From the NCBI GenBank assembly GCA_964420285.1, contig CAYQTE010000003.1, forward strand, positions 1-64,000: a stretch of DNA of 64,000 nucleotides. Reading direction: 5' to 3'. The notes beneath the pieces were generated by a model, which saw only the letters and a list, made by a program, of their open reading frames with translations, was not told the DNA's origin and ran no database searches. The position numbers and the translations under genes were made by a program. Positions 27,294 to 37,187 of this stretch are shown one piece after another. The DNA is from CAYQTE01 sp964420285. GTDB taxonomy: Bacteria > Planctomycetota > Phycisphaerae > Tepidisphaerales > Tepidisphaeraceae. The number at the start of each line of letters is the position of its first letter. Within the stretch, counting starts at the first letter, position 1.

Positions 27294-27581
27294 ATGGCTA
27301 CTGTCTCGCAAAGCGACGCGCGAATTGAGTTCCGCCTGTCATCGGCGCGGAAGGCGGAGATCGAACGGGCTGCTGTGGTGCAGAACCGGTCGCTGACGGA
27401 TTTCGCCACGGAAGTGCTCACTGAGGCGGCCAGGAAGGTTCTGGCGGATCAAACTCAGCATGAACACGTTCAGCTTTCCAATCGCGACCGGGACCGTTTC
27501 CTGGCCATGCTCGACGCCGATCCGACGCCCAATGCGGCCCTGAGGGCGGCCGCCCGGCGGCATCGCCGGCGAATTGCCTGA
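27294..27581 (+). CDS. DUF1778 family antitoxin (RHH-type)
   Basis: This 95-residue protein begins with ARIEFRLSSARKAEIERAA and contains SLTDFATEVLTEAARKVL, the ribbon-helix-helix pattern of DUF1778 antitoxins. These bind their promoter and neutralise a GNAT acetyltransferase toxin. The basic C-terminal segment (RAAARRHRRRIA) fits the toxin-wrapping tail. The ATG at 27294 has GGAG six bases upstream. The toxin gene starts 29 bases downstream. The pair resembles TacAT-type modules. Confidence 0.85.
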   Translation: MATVSQSDARIEFRLSSARKAEIERAAVVQNRSLTDFATEVLTEAARKVLADQTQHEHVQLSNRDRDRFLAMLDADPTPNAALRAAARRHRRRIA

Positions 27582-27610
27582 AGTACCCCTTCACACGGCC
27601 GGAGCGATCG

Positions 27611-28144
27611 GTGCGCTGGTCCATTCAAAGGTTCACGTCGGCGATGGACGCGGCCGGATTTGATTGCGGCGAGGCGAGTCTTAATTCCTTTCTTCAGCGG
27701 TACGCAATTAGCAACGACAAGGCCGGGCTGGGGCGCACGTTCGCCGCCATTGAAGTTGGCCAGACGCAAGTCGCCGGATATTTCACACTGGCCGCTGGCT
27801 CGGTGCGATTTGACATGATTCCTGACCACGCGAAAAAACGACTGCCGAAATATCCGATTCCGACAGTTCACATTGGACGCCTGGCCGTGGATGTCAGGTC
27901 GCAGGGCAGGGGTTTGGGCGAAACCATGCTGATCGAAGCGCTGCGAAGAGCATCGGCGGCTTCAGCCGACGTTGGTATCTATGCGGTCGATGTCATTGCG
28001 TTGCATGATCGGGCCAAGAGTTTCTATCTGAAATATGGTTTTAGCGAAATGCTCGATCAGCCGCTGCATTTGTTTCTGCCAATGGCAATGGCGCGCGCGG
28101 CGGCAAAGATCGTCGAGGAATGGCGAATGAAACCAGGCGAATGA
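27611..28144 (+). CDS. GNAT acetyltransferase toxin
   Basis: This 177-residue GNAT-fold protein has the acetyl-CoA binding pattern HIGRLAVDVRSQGRGLGETML and the conserved FYLKYGF segment near the C-terminus. Such toxins acetylate aminoacyl-tRNA and stop translation, in modules with DUF1778 antitoxins. The GTG at 27611 has GGAG (27600-27603) at good spacing. It follows the antitoxin at 29 bases and is in the same direction, as expected for an operon. Length matches the TacT type (about 160-175). Confidence 0.85.
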   Translation: MRWSIQRFTSAMDAAGFDCGEASLNSFLQRYAISNDKAGLGRTFAAIEVGQTQVAGYFTLAAGSVRFDMIPDHAKKRLPKYPIPTVHIGRLAVDVRSQGRGLGETMLIEALRRASAASADVGIYAVDVIALHDRAKSFYLKYGFSEMLDQPLHLFLPMAMARAAAKIVEEWRMKPGE

Positions 28145-28302
28145 AATCCGGGCGTGAACGGCCGTGGCTCGGCGCTCCGGCCCGCTCCGCTCGATTTCCG
28201 CTTGACAGTCGCCACCAACACTCCTAACTTGCAATTGAACGCGGGATAACGCGAGATCGAGCCTTGAATGCTGAAATCTCCGGCCGGTCAGGAGTGGTCA
28301 CG

Positions 28303-28698
28303 ATGCCTGTTCAGATGGAATTGAGCAAGATCATCATCTCCGAGATGCAGGATCAGCAGATTATCGTCCTGAAAGAAGTGGACGGGCAGCGGCATTTCCC
28401 CATCGTCATCGGCAGTCACGAGGCCTATGCCATCCAGCGGCGCGTGAACGGCGAAACGCCGCAGCGGCCGCAGACGCACGAATTGCTGGCGGCCGTCATC
28501 GAGCAGATGGGCGGGGAGATCGTCAAGATCGAGATCAACAACCTGCGCGAACACACGTTCTTCGCCGCCATTCATATCCGGCAGAACGGGCAGGTCGTGG
28601 AAGTCGACAGCCGGCCGAGCGATGCGATCGCGCTGGGGATCACGACATCGGTTCCGATCTACGTGGCCGAACATGTGCTGGATGAAGTGGCGACGTAG
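28303..28698 (+). CDS. bifunctional nuclease family (DUF151) protein
   Basis: This 131-residue protein matches the BFN/DUF151 domain: QQIIVLKEVDGQRHFPIVIG near the start and SRPSDAIALGITTSVPIYVAEHVLDEV at the end. Plant BFN proteins are DNase/RNase; bacterial family members are widely conserved and may act on nucleic acids. The ATG at 28303 has GGAG about nine bases upstream; the upstream TTG at 28264 is less likely. Single domain, no partner evident. Confidence 0.85.
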   Translation: MPVQMELSKIIISEMQDQQIIVLKEVDGQRHFPIVIGSHEAYAIQRRVNGETPQRPQTHELLAAVIEQMGGEIVKIEINNLREHTFFAAIHIRQNGQVVEVDSRPSDAIALGITTSVPIYVAEHVLDEVAT

Positions 28699-29015
28699 GC
28701 TTGACTATTCCGTGGTCAATTCGGGTGGGCATGTGAGATGCTGCCGCGTTTTGCGGCAGGGCGAGGGATTTGCCGGCGATGATTTGAGGCATGTGCATTT
28801 GTTGGGCCGGTGGCCTTTGGGCCCCAAATCGGTGGAAAATGTCGAATTTGGCCCGGCCGCATTTTGTCAAATTCCGTGGCACGGCAGTTGATAGTGTGGG
28901 TGCGAAGAACCGGTCAAGATCGTCGGCCAGCGGTGCATCGTTCGCTGCGAATGGGCGCTAGCGGTGGTGCTGTCTGGCTTGTGGACGCGATGCCGTTCGG
29001 TTCATCGGGCGACCC
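28699..29015. other. 317-bp intergenic stretch, nothing recognised
   Basis: I see no coding frame, repeat or RNA gene that I can support. It presumably holds the promoter of the Fic-like gene that follows. Confidence 0.4.
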
Positions 29016-29744
29016 ATGGGTTGGCGTTTGAGCAGAAGTCCCGCGGCCGGTGAAGCGTTGCCGCGGCGGCGCGGGCCGGGCCAATCCGTTGCCGCGGCGC
29101 CCCTTGCAGCCCTGGCTCACGGGCTGCGAGTGATCGAACGCAAGCGGTCGATGTTTGCCGATGGCAACGGCCATCCAACGCCGCGGGATCAGTTGATCCG
29201 CCAGACCATCGCCAGCTTCCGCCTCGACGGCATTGATCTTTCCGATTCGCTGGTGGCCGAATCGTTCGCCCATCGCGTCGGACATCGGCAGATGCGCTCC
29301 GCGCAGGCCCGGCGGATTCGAAATCATGTCGCGATCCTGCGCCGTATCGAACTGGCCCTGCGCCGCGGCCAGGCGCTCAAGTCGCCCGCCGTCCTCGGGT
29401 GGTACGCTTCGGTCGGATGTGGATTGTGTACCACCAGCCCCGACGATTCCGCGCTCGGCCGGCTCGAACTGCTCGTACGCCGCATTAATTCCCCGCAGTT
29501 GCGCCTGGACCCGGCCGTGCGCGAGATGTGCGATCTTCACGCCCGCATGCTGGCCGATCCGATCTTTCCCGGCTTCAACGGCATCATGGCCCGGCTGCTG
29601 CTGCGGTTTCATCTTGGCCGGTGCAAACTTCCCCCCGTCCTGTTTCGGCCCGACGACGTGGCCGTGATGGGCGATTGGAACAAACTACTGACTCGCATGG
29701 TGCAGCTCATCGATCAGGCGCTGGACCAGAAACCGGTGTATTAG
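29016..29744 (+). CDS. degenerate Fic-like protein
   Basis: This 242-residue protein resembles Fic-fold proteins in two places. Residues 62-73 (RQTIASFRLDGI) match the motif that usually reads ASSxIEG. Residues 182-196 (PIFPGFNGIMARLLL) sit where the HPFxDGNGR-x2-RLL catalytic loop would be. The active histidine is replaced and the D/E-G of the loop becomes G-F, so AMP-transfer is unlikely. The following LPPVLF segment fits Fic proteins too. The function could be regulatory or structural. The start is uncertain: the ATG at 29016 has no good ribosome site, and an ATG at 29151 begins 16 codons upstream of the first motif. Confidence 0.5.
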   Translation: MGWRLSRSPAAGEALPRRRGPGQSVAAAPLAALAHGLRVIERKRSMFADGNGHPTPRDQLIRQTIASFRLDGIDLSDSLVAESFAHRVGHRQMRSAQARRIRNHVAILRRIELALRRGQALKSPAVLGWYASVGCGLCTTSPDDSALGRLELLVRRINSPQLRLDPAVREMCDLHARMLADPIFPGFNGIMARLLLRFHLGRCKLPPVLFRPDDVAVMGDWNKLLTRMVQLIDQALDQKPVY

Positions 29745-29782
29745 CCGCCGGGATCTTGGCGGTTGTTTCGGCAACAAAAGCG

Positions 29783-29815
29783 ATTGAACCGCCAAGTGCG
29801 CCAAGAACGCCAAGA
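29783..29815 (+). repeat. left arm of inverted CGCCAAG repeat next to the GxxExxY gene
   Basis: The arm begins ATTGAACCGCCAAG and contains three CGCCAAG-type units. Its near reverse complement lies beyond the gene at 30297-30338. The same arm type recurs as an empty palindrome at 35469-35541 and in a related form around the coaB/coaC border. The arms could be the ends of a small element or target sites for it. Confidence 0.85.
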
Positions 29816-29890
29816 GCAGAAATACGACCGCCCGTGGTTTCGGATGCAGACAATCAGCGATTTTTCGGGGTAGAGGTTACAATTGAATGC

Positions 29891-30280
29891 ATGAATATTG
29901 AACCGGACGAAGGACTGGATCAACTTGCGCGTGCAGTAATTGGCGCTGCTATCGAGGTGCATCGAATCCTGGGCCCCGGGTTCCTCGAGTCCATCTATGA
30001 GGAAGCCCTCTGCGTCGAACTCAGACTTCGATCGATTCCGTTCCAACGCCAAGTGCCAGTTGGAATTGTCTACAAGGGAGTGGAAATTGGCCAGAATCGC
30101 CTTGACCTCGTGGTGGCGGGAAGACTGATTGTCGAACTCAAGACTGTCGAGAAGCTGGCTCCAATTCACGACGCCAAGTCCATCTCCTATTTGAAAGCCA
30201 CTGGGCATCACCTGGCATTGCTCATCAATTTTAGCGTCATGGTTCTCAAGGACGGCATCAAGAGGATCGTACTCTCATGA
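29891..30280 (+). CDS. GxxExxY family protein
   Basis: This 129-residue protein has the motif GPGFLESIYEEAL that names the family. The core later has NRLDLVVAGRLIVELKTVEKL, which resembles a PD-(D/E)xK nuclease core with the D-x(n)-ELK pattern. Members are common in Planctomycetes and Bacteroidetes and have no proven function; a nucleic acid role is inferred. Inverted short repeats lie 75 bases before and 17 bases after it. The ATG at 29891 was chosen because the family motif starts about 30 residues later and upstream sequence is unrelated. Confidence 0.85.
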   Translation: MNIEPDEGLDQLARAVIGAAIEVHRILGPGFLESIYEEALCVELRLRSIPFQRQVPVGIVYKGVEIGQNRLDLVVAGRLIVELKTVEKLAPIHDAKSISYLKATGHHLALLINFSVMVLKDGIKRIVLS

Positions 30281-30296
30281 CCTTGCCGTGATTTCA

Positions 30297-30338
30297 TCTT
30301 GGCGTCCTTGGCGTCCTTGGCGTTCTTGGCGGTTCAAT
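30297..30338 (-). repeat. right arm of inverted CGCCAAG repeat next to the GxxExxY gene
   Basis: Read on the minus strand it starts ATTGAACCGCCAAG and has four CGCCAAG-type units, the inverse of the left arm at 29783-29815 with one extra unit. The extra unit suggests the arms evolve by slippage. It lies 17 bases after the stop of the GxxExxY gene. Confidence 0.85.
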
Positions 30339-30462
30339 TTCCTGCTTCCTGGGGATCATTGCGCTCTCAGCCCGCCGGTTGCGCCCCCGCGTTCTTGCCA
30401 ATGGCCACGAAAGCGGTACGCTTGTCGCCCTGGTTTGCAAGTCCGAAGCGGGAAGGCCGGGC

Positions 30463-32252
30463 ATGATCGAAATACACTGCAATTGCGCCGCGCCGGCGGC
30501 CGTGCCGGAGAGCATGGTCGGGCAGAGCGTGACGTGTCCGACGTGCGGGCAGGTGACGCATATCGTGGCCGGCGAGCCTTTGAACATGGGGGCGGGCGTG
30601 GCGGATTTCGATGCCGCTCTGGTTGCCGACGGCGATGGCACGACAGCCACGACAAAGTACCTTCTCGGTGGGACCGTCGATATTCAGATCGGAAAACTCC
30701 CCGACCGGCACATCGTTCTGACCGGCCCGCTGGTGTCGCGGCAGCATTGCCGGCTGGTTCGCGTCGATTTCGGGCCGTCGTGCTGGAAGATCGTCGATAC
30801 CAAGAGCCGCAACGGCGTGCTGGTCAACCTGCATCGCGTGGCCGAACACGACCTTCAGGACGGCGATATCGTGCAGATCGGCGAATCGGTTTTCACGTAC
30901 ACGGTCGCCAGGCCGATGGCCGTCGTCTCGCCCGCCGCCATGGCCAGTCAGCCGGCCCGCGCCGCAGTCGCCGCCGTACCCGACATGCCGATGGGGCGTC
31001 CGCCGCGCGGATTGCCGACCATAGGAATTTCAGCGCCGAGGGGGCCGGCGCTGCCGGCGCCGGTTTGTCCCAGTTGCGACAAGACCCTGGCGCCGGGCGC
31101 GAAAATCTGCGTCGATTGCGGGATCAAGATCAAAGACGGCCGGCCGTTGCTTACCAGCCTGGGCGGAGATGAAAACCGGCTTGCGGAAACGGCGCGGGCG
31201 TGGATTCAGCTCATCAGCCTTGTCATCCGCGTTACACCGATGCCGATCCCGCTTCGTTCCGAAGCGTACGGCGAGCACAGGCCCTATGCCATCTGGACCA
31301 TTGCGATTCTGACGACGATTGTCAGCATCGGCTTCTTCTGCTTCACGACGTCGGCCGATGCCGATCACACCGGGCCTCCGCCGGGAGCCAACCTCATGCT
31401 TTGGTCGCCCTGGGCTGGGCCGCCCGAGCTCAGCAGCGCGATGATGAAGGGGTCCGCGACGTGGCTCGTCGCCTGTCGGGCGATGACCGCGACGAACTGC
31501 GACAGGAATTTGATCCTGCGGGCAACATGTCTGACGACGATCTGGTGCGCCTGGAGGTTCAGAAGTTGCTGGCGGGGCGGCGCGGAGAGTTTCACTGGTA
31601 CCAACTGGTCACCCACGCGTTTCTGCACGACAATTCCTCGATCTTTGCTTTGGCGATGCACCTGGGCGGGAACATGCTGTTTCTGCTGGTGTTTGGCACG
31701 CGCGTCAATTCGCTGCTGGGGAACGTCGTTACGGTGATCCTGTATCCGATCCTGGCGATCGGCGCGGCCACGGTCTATTTGATCGCCACGGGCGAAAACG
31801 CCACCGGCCCGATGCTGGGGGCGTCCGGGGCGATCATGGGCCTGGCCGGCGCGTATCTGATTCTCTTTCCCGTGCATCGCGTCGTGTGCGCGATGTGGAT
31901 TCGCCTGGGCCTGTTCTTCCGCGCGGCCTTCGCCTGCAAAATTTTCTCCATTCGCGGATTCTGGTTCCTGCTGATGTATTTCGCGTTCGACGTGGTGGAG
32001 AGTGCCATCACGCCGGCCGGCGGCGGGGGCGTCGCCCACTGGGCCCACATCGGCGGCTTCGTGATCGGGGCGCTGGTCGGGCTGGGTGTCGTCTTCAGCC
32101 GCCAATTCGATACCAACGGCGGCGATCTCCTTTCCGTCACCCTCGGCAAACACGCCTGGCCCCTGATCGGCAAGCCGAGCGCGTGGGTTCTGCATCGCCA
32201 GACGGCCGGGATGATCGCCAACAAATCCAGCGGCGCCCAGCGCGTGGCGTGA
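30463..32252 (+). pseudogene. FHA domain - zinc ribbon - rhomboid protease fusion, frameshifted
   Basis: Two frames together encode about 596 residues. The first (30463 to about 31452) has an N-terminal cysteine pair region, an FHA phosphothreonine-binding domain (72-147: IQIG, SRQHC, SRNGVLVN), a CxxC...CxxC zinc ribbon (about 202-219) and a membrane segment. The second resumes at about 31452 with VRDVARRLS and carries a rhomboid domain with the catalytic GASGAIMG serine and HWAHIGG histidine. The frame breaks at a GGGG run (31449-31452). If the missing base is an assembly error the gene is intact. The architecture suggests a regulated intramembrane protease that senses phosphoproteins. Confidence 0.7.
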
Positions 32253-32331
32253 TGTTGCACGCGGATACCGCCGGCAGGTCGCGCTCGAATTGGCGGGATT
32301 TGCCCGCTATCATGCGATCGGAGGACGGCCG

Positions 32332-33513
32332 ATGAATCCGAACAGAACGACGCGATCCCTGGGCGCGATCACAGCGGCGCTGGTTCTTGTCCTGGCGGGA
32401 TTGCGGGCTGACGGCATTTGCGCCGCGGCGGCCACGCAACCGACGACCAAACCCGTCGTCGCGATTTTCCCGCTGGCCGGTTCGGGCACGGCCGCCAATC
32501 GCACCGCCATCGGGTTCTCCATGCGGCAAAAGCTGGCCCGCGACGGCATGTACAATCCGATCGACGGCTACACGATGTCGGATATCGCCTCGGCCGCGAC
32601 TTCGCCGGTGACATACGACACGCCGCTGGCCACCGTGAAAGACCTGGCCAGCGATTCCAATCCGTCGATCATCATCTGGGGCAACCTGGACGCCAGCGGC
32701 CGGAGCATCGGCATGTTGCGGCTGCGGATTGCCGACCTGCGGACCAGCGATCCGCTGCCGCGGGCCGTCCAGCAGACCATCGCCCAGGAGACGGACACGC
32801 GGTTTGTGGTTGAGAACATTTTGCAGACCATTCCCGGCGTAACGCCGTTCGAGCATCCCAGCGAAACCGCCGTGATCCACGACGCCGAATCCGACAAGCT
32901 GTGGGCGAGCAATCCGAACCTGATCCCCGACGGCGATTTCACGGCCTCTTCGCCCTGGCAGGTGATGCTGGAGACACAACTGTACGCACCGCCGATCCTC
33001 ACGCAGTCGCCGCCGGTTGATCACGTCGGGATCGTGCGTCACGCCGCGGCCGGCGGCGTGCTGCGGAACGTGCTGGTGATGAATCTGTCGCGAACCACGG
33101 CCGAGAACAACGGTTTTGCGTGCCTGTCGGGGCGGATTCCCATCCAGCCGAACACGCGGTATCGGATGCAGTTCAGTTACCAGAGCGACGGCCCGGTGAC
33201 GCACGTTTTCGTCAAGGGTTACATCGCGCCGCCCAATCCCAGGCCGGGCGAGGTGCCGGAACAGGAGGTCTACCGCCGCCAGGTCCCGCCGGGCGAATCC
33301 ACCGGCGGCAAATGGGTCACGGTCGTGGACGACATGAACCCGCAGAATCCCAATTCCAAGGTCGAGTTTCTGCGCGTCGATCTGTACGCCTATCTCAAAC
33401 CCGGCCTGATCAGTTTCGACGACATCCAGGTCCGCGCGGTCGGCTCACAAACGCACACGGTGCATGATGATGCCCTGCGGCCGCTGCCAACAACCCAGCC
33501 GGCGGGACGGTGA
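32332..33513 (+). CDS. exported protein of unknown function
   Basis: This 393-residue protein has a signal peptide (about 1-33) followed by VVAIFPLAGSGTAANRTAIG and, further on, a C-terminal beta-rich part (from about 195) resembling carbohydrate-binding modules that start NLIPDGDF. I cannot assign a family. The first part recalls proteins that quantify periplasmic factors. The ATG at 32332 has GGAGG upstream. It is separated from the rhomboid gene by 79 bases and converges on hisF. Confidence 0.7.
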   Translation: MNPNRTTRSLGAITAALVLVLAGLRADGICAAAATQPTTKPVVAIFPLAGSGTAANRTAIGFSMRQKLARDGMYNPIDGYTMSDIASAATSPVTYDTPLATVKDLASDSNPSIIIWGNLDASGRSIGMLRLRIADLRTSDPLPRAVQQTIAQETDTRFVVENILQTIPGVTPFEHPSETAVIHDAESDKLWASNPNLIPDGDFTASSPWQVMLETQLYAPPILTQSPPVDHVGIVRHAAAGGVLRNVLVMNLSRTTAENNGFACLSGRIPIQPNTRYRMQFSYQSDGPVTHVFVKGYIAPPNPRPGEVPEQEVYRRQVPPGESTGGKWVTVVDDMNPQNPNSKVEFLRVDLYAYLKPGLISFDDIQVRAVGSQTHTVHDDALRPLPTTQPAGR

Positions 33514-33531
33514 GTCGCCCCTTTTGCGTAG

Positions 33532-33548
33532 GGTCCGCACCGCGGACC
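33532..33548. terminator. hairpin between convergent genes
   Basis: GGTCCGC (33532-33538) pairs perfectly with GCGGACC (33542-33548) across a 3-base loop. It lies between the 32332-33513 gene and hisF, which converge. There is only a short T run, so termination in both directions is possible but not proved. Confidence 0.4.
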
Positions 33549-33585
33549 GGCGATTGTGCTTTTGAGAGTCTGACCCGATCCTGCT

Positions 33586-34383
<798 letters not shown>

Positions 34384-34475
34384 GGGAAAGAGAGTATCCC
34401 GCGCGGCCGGCGTTGGCAAACGCAAGGCGAATTCAAGGCGGTTGGGAGGCGGATGTTTAGAGGTGGCAATACACT

Positions 34476-35297
34476 CTACATGAGTGTATAGGCCGCCGGC
34501 TCGGCTGCGGAGGTCTTGGCCGGGCCGAAACGGCGCGAGCGGCGGCCGGACCAGTTGGCGCCCATCGGGCCGCTTTCGCTGCTGAGATGCACGGCGATGA
34601 TCTCGGGGATCAAACGGCGCCGGCCGGCCGGCCATTGCAGTGCGTGCAGGACGTCCGTGTGCTCGGCCGATCCCTGAAGAAGCGGATACCGCCGCTCGTG
34701 GCGGCTGTGCCAGAGCTGAAAGAATCCGATGGGCACATAGCCGCCGTGCTCGCGAAGGGCGATGCGCGTGCCCAGCGGCAGGTTCGCGCCATCGACGCCG
34801 GGCGGCTGGATCATGCAGTGGTAGCGGTGCTGGAGACGGTCCATCGCCCTTGACGAGAGACCCTTGGGCGCATGCGAGCGGGCGGGCGACGCATCGGGCG
34901 TATCGCTGGCCATGAAGCGGGTCCACTTTTCGTAGCCGACGCAATTCACGCGGTCGATGCCGTAGATGCAATCCGGGTCGAGCGGAATCCAGTTCAGCCA
35001 GTTGCGCGTGGTCGGCGGCAGCCAGATGTCGGCGTCCAACTGGACCAGCCAATCGCACCGCCGCAGATAACCCAGGCCGTAGTCGATCGCCCGGCCCTTG
35101 GCGAACGATTCTCCGTCGCGGTGCATGACATCGGTCGGCCGGCATTCGACGCTGAGCCGCCGGCAGACGGCCTGCGTGGCGTGGTCGTCGAAACTGGTCA
35201 CAACCAGCACGCGATCGAAATGGGGTATGTTGTGCGGCAGGGTTTGCAGGAGAAAATCGGCATAATCGACGCAGACGATAACGCATTCGACGGTCAT
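34476..35297 (-). CDS. GT-A fold glycosyltransferase-like protein
   Basis: This 273-residue protein begins MTVECVIVCVDYADFLLQTL and has QLDADIWLPPTT, a DxD motif of GT-A enzymes, plus an aromatic C-terminal region. The ATG at 35297 has GGAG five bases upstream. It could be a galactosyl- or hexosyltransferase, but acceptor and donor cannot be read from sequence. It is leftward like hisF, which lies 92 bases downstream. Confidence 0.7.
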   Translation of the reverse strand: MTVECVIVCVDYADFLLQTLPHNIPHFDRVLVVTSFDDHATQAVCRRLSVECRPTDVMHRDGESFAKGRAIDYGLGYLRRCDWLVQLDADIWLPPTTRNWLNWIPLDPDCIYGIDRVNCVGYEKWTRFMASDTPDASPARSHAPKGLSSRAMDRLQHRYHCMIQPPGVDGANLPLGTRIALREHGGYVPIGFFQLWHSRHERRYPLLQGSAEHTDVLHALQWPAGRRRLIPEIIAVHLSSESGPMGANWSGRRSRRFGPAKTSAAEPAAYTLM

Positions 35298-35608
35298 TGA
35301 ATCTCCGGTAAAGGGTAGGACGACATCGTGGCGAAATGCGGAAGGCATTCGTCAAAATGGCGCCTTGCTCACGTTTTGGCGAGATGTAACGTGGGGCGGT
35401 GGAGCGCGGTCACGCCGGTGGGTTCGCGACTCGCCTCAGACACCGCCAGTGGAGAGAAAGTAATTGAACCGCCAAGTGCGCCAAGGTCGCCAAGAATACA
35501 AATCGAGCCTATTCTCTTGGCGACCTTGGCGCACTTGGCGGCTCGATTCATTGAATTGGTTTCTCTGCAACCGCGCCGGGCCGGCGGCCTATGACGGCGG
35601 CTGATACT
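35298..35608. other. intergenic stretch holding an empty palindrome
   Basis: No gene is seen. It holds the perfect 27-bp inverted repeat described in the next entry and a few AT-richer bases. Confidence 0.55.
35469..35541. repeat. solo perfect 27-bp palindrome of CGCCAAG units
   Basis: The left arm 35469-35495 and right arm 35515-35541 are perfect reverse complements over 27 bases, with a 19-base loop at 35496-35514. Each arm contains three CCAAG units and is preceded or followed by ATTGAACC-like sequence. It is the same type of arm that brackets the GxxExxY gene. It has no gene inside, so it could be a gene-less relic or a precursor. It can form a stable RNA hairpin. Confidence 0.9.
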
Positions 35609-36373
35609 TCAAAGCTGAATCCGCGAAAACAGGTAGGCTCCGATGCACACCATCGCCGCGGCGACGGCCGGGAGGACGCACAGGTCGACGGTCAAACCGA
35701 AATGGGTGGGCTGGTTGATGAGCACATTGCGAAGGCCGTCCACGCCGTAGGCCAGCGGGTTGACGCGCGCGATCCAGAGCAGAGGCTTGGGCGTGGTGTT
35801 CGGGTCCAGGGGAAACAGTGCGCCCGACAGAAAGAAAACCGGCATGATGATGAAATTCATGACCAGTTGAAATCCCTGGAAATCCTCCAGGACCGAGCCG
35901 ACCGCGTTGCCAAACGCCGTGAAAAGGACGCCGATCAAAATCATGAACAACAGCGCCACCGGCAGAAGCATGAGATTCGCCGGCCGGAATCCATGCGGCG
36001 CCAGCATGCAGATGGCAATGACGATCAAACCCTGAAAGGTGGCGACGGTGGCGCCGCCGAGGGTGCGGCCGATCATGATCGCGATGCGCGGAACCGGCGC
36101 GACCAGCGTTTCCTTGAGAAATCCGAATTGCCGATCCCAAAGAAGTTCGATGCCGCTGAAGGTCGCGGTGAAGAGGATGGACATCGCCACGATGCCCGGC
36201 GTGAGAAAGACGGTGTAATCCTGGCCGCGGGCCTGGCGGTAGATGCCGTTCATCCCGTACCCCAGCGCCACGAGAAAGAGCAACGGCTGGCCGAGCGATG
36301 CGACAATGCGCGCCCGCGAGCGGAAATAGCGCTTGAGGTGACGCAGCCACATGATGTAAATCGCGGCAAACAT
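35609..36373 (-). CDS. ABC-2 type transporter permease
   Basis: This 254-residue integral membrane protein has about six hydrophobic segments and the ABC-2 hallmark, FFLSGALFPLDPNTTPKPLLWIARVNPLAYGVD. It would export a drug, lipid-linked sugar or other substrate with the ATPase encoded 21 bases upstream. The DrrB/NodJ group is closest in appearance. The frame starts MFAAIYIMWLRHLKRYFRSR, typical of these permeases. Confidence 0.92.
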   Translation of the reverse strand: MFAAIYIMWLRHLKRYFRSRARIVASLGQPLLFLVALGYGMNGIYRQARGQDYTVFLTPGIVAMSILFTATFSGIELLWDRQFGFLKETLVAPVPRIAIMIGRTLGGATVATFQGLIVIAICMLAPHGFRPANLMLLPVALLFMILIGVLFTAFGNAVGSVLEDFQGFQLVMNFIIMPVFFLSGALFPLDPNTTPKPLLWIARVNPLAYGVDGLRNVLINQPTHFGLTVDLCVLPAVAAAMVCIGAYLFSRIQL

Positions 36374-36394
36374 TCGGGTCTTTCCGGGTAAATG

Positions 36395-37183
36395 CTATCT
36401 CCGCCGCCACATGCGCGCCATGGCGCGGTTGTTTTCGGCCGTGCCGTTGGTCTCCTCGCGAATCCGCGTGCCGGTGAGTTTGAGAAACGCGTCCTCCAGA
36501 TTCTGCGTTTCGGTGCGGGTTTTGAGTTCCTGGCTGGTGCCCTGGGCGACGATCCGGCCGTGATCGATGACCGCGATGCGATTGGCGACGCGATCGGCCT
36601 CCTCCATGTAATGCGTGGTGAGGAAAACCGTGACCTTCTCATCGGTGTTGATCTTGCGGACGTGGGTCCAGAGCTGGTTGCGCGTCTGCGGATCGAGCCC
36701 CAGCGTGGGCTCGTCGAGAAACACGATTCTTGGTGTATGCAGCAGACCGCGGGCGATTTCAAGGCGGCGGCGCATCCCGCCAGAATAGGTCTTGACCAGG
36801 TCGTCGCGGCGATCCCACAGTTCGAACAGATTCAGCAGGGATTCGATGCGCTGATGGCGCACGGCGCGGGGAACATGGTAAAGCACGCCGTGGAAATCCA
36901 TGTTCTCCCAGGCGGTGAGCTGATCGTCGAGGCTGGGATCCTGGAAGATGATGCCAAGTCGCTGGCGGGCCTGGTTCTGTTGCACGGTGGGGTCAAGGCC
37001 GTCGAGTTCGACCGTGCCGCTGGTGGGACGCAGGAGCGTCGTGAGCATTTTGATGGTGGTGGTTTTGCCCGCTCCGTTGGGGCCGAGAAAAGCGAAGATC
37101 TCGCCCTGTTCGACATCGAACGAAATATCGTCCACCGCGCGCAGAGAGCCGAACGTCTTGACCAGATTGCGGACTTTGATCAT
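36395..37183 (-). CDS. ABC transporter ATP-binding protein
   Basis: This 262-residue ATPase has Walker A (GPNGAGKTT), the YSGGMRRRLEIARGL signature and Walker B with catalytic Glu (IVFLDEPTLGLD). The LEDAFLKLTG tail near the C-terminus is typical of DrrA/NodI-type ATPases. The ATG at 37183 comes four bases after the stop of the isomerase-fold gene, so transcription may be shared. It pairs with the permease to form an exporter. Substrate not predictable. Confidence 0.95.
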   Translation of the reverse strand: MIKVRNLVKTFGSLRAVDDISFDVEQGEIFAFLGPNGAGKTTTIKMLTTLLRPTSGTVELDGLDPTVQQNQARQRLGIIFQDPSLDDQLTAWENMDFHGVLYHVPRAVRHQRIESLLNLFELWDRRDDLVKTYSGGMRRRLEIARGLLHTPRIVFLDEPTLGLDPQTRNQLWTHVRKINTDEKVTVFLTTHYMEEADRVANRIAVIDHGRIVAQGTSQELKTRTETQNLEDAFLKLTGTRIREETNGTAENNRAMARMWRRR

Positions 37184-37187
37184 GCGG

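Noticed and set aside
26835..27581. antitoxin extended by 153 residues upstream
   Set aside because: The GGAG site and TATAAT promoter fit the ATG at 27294; the extension has no similarity.
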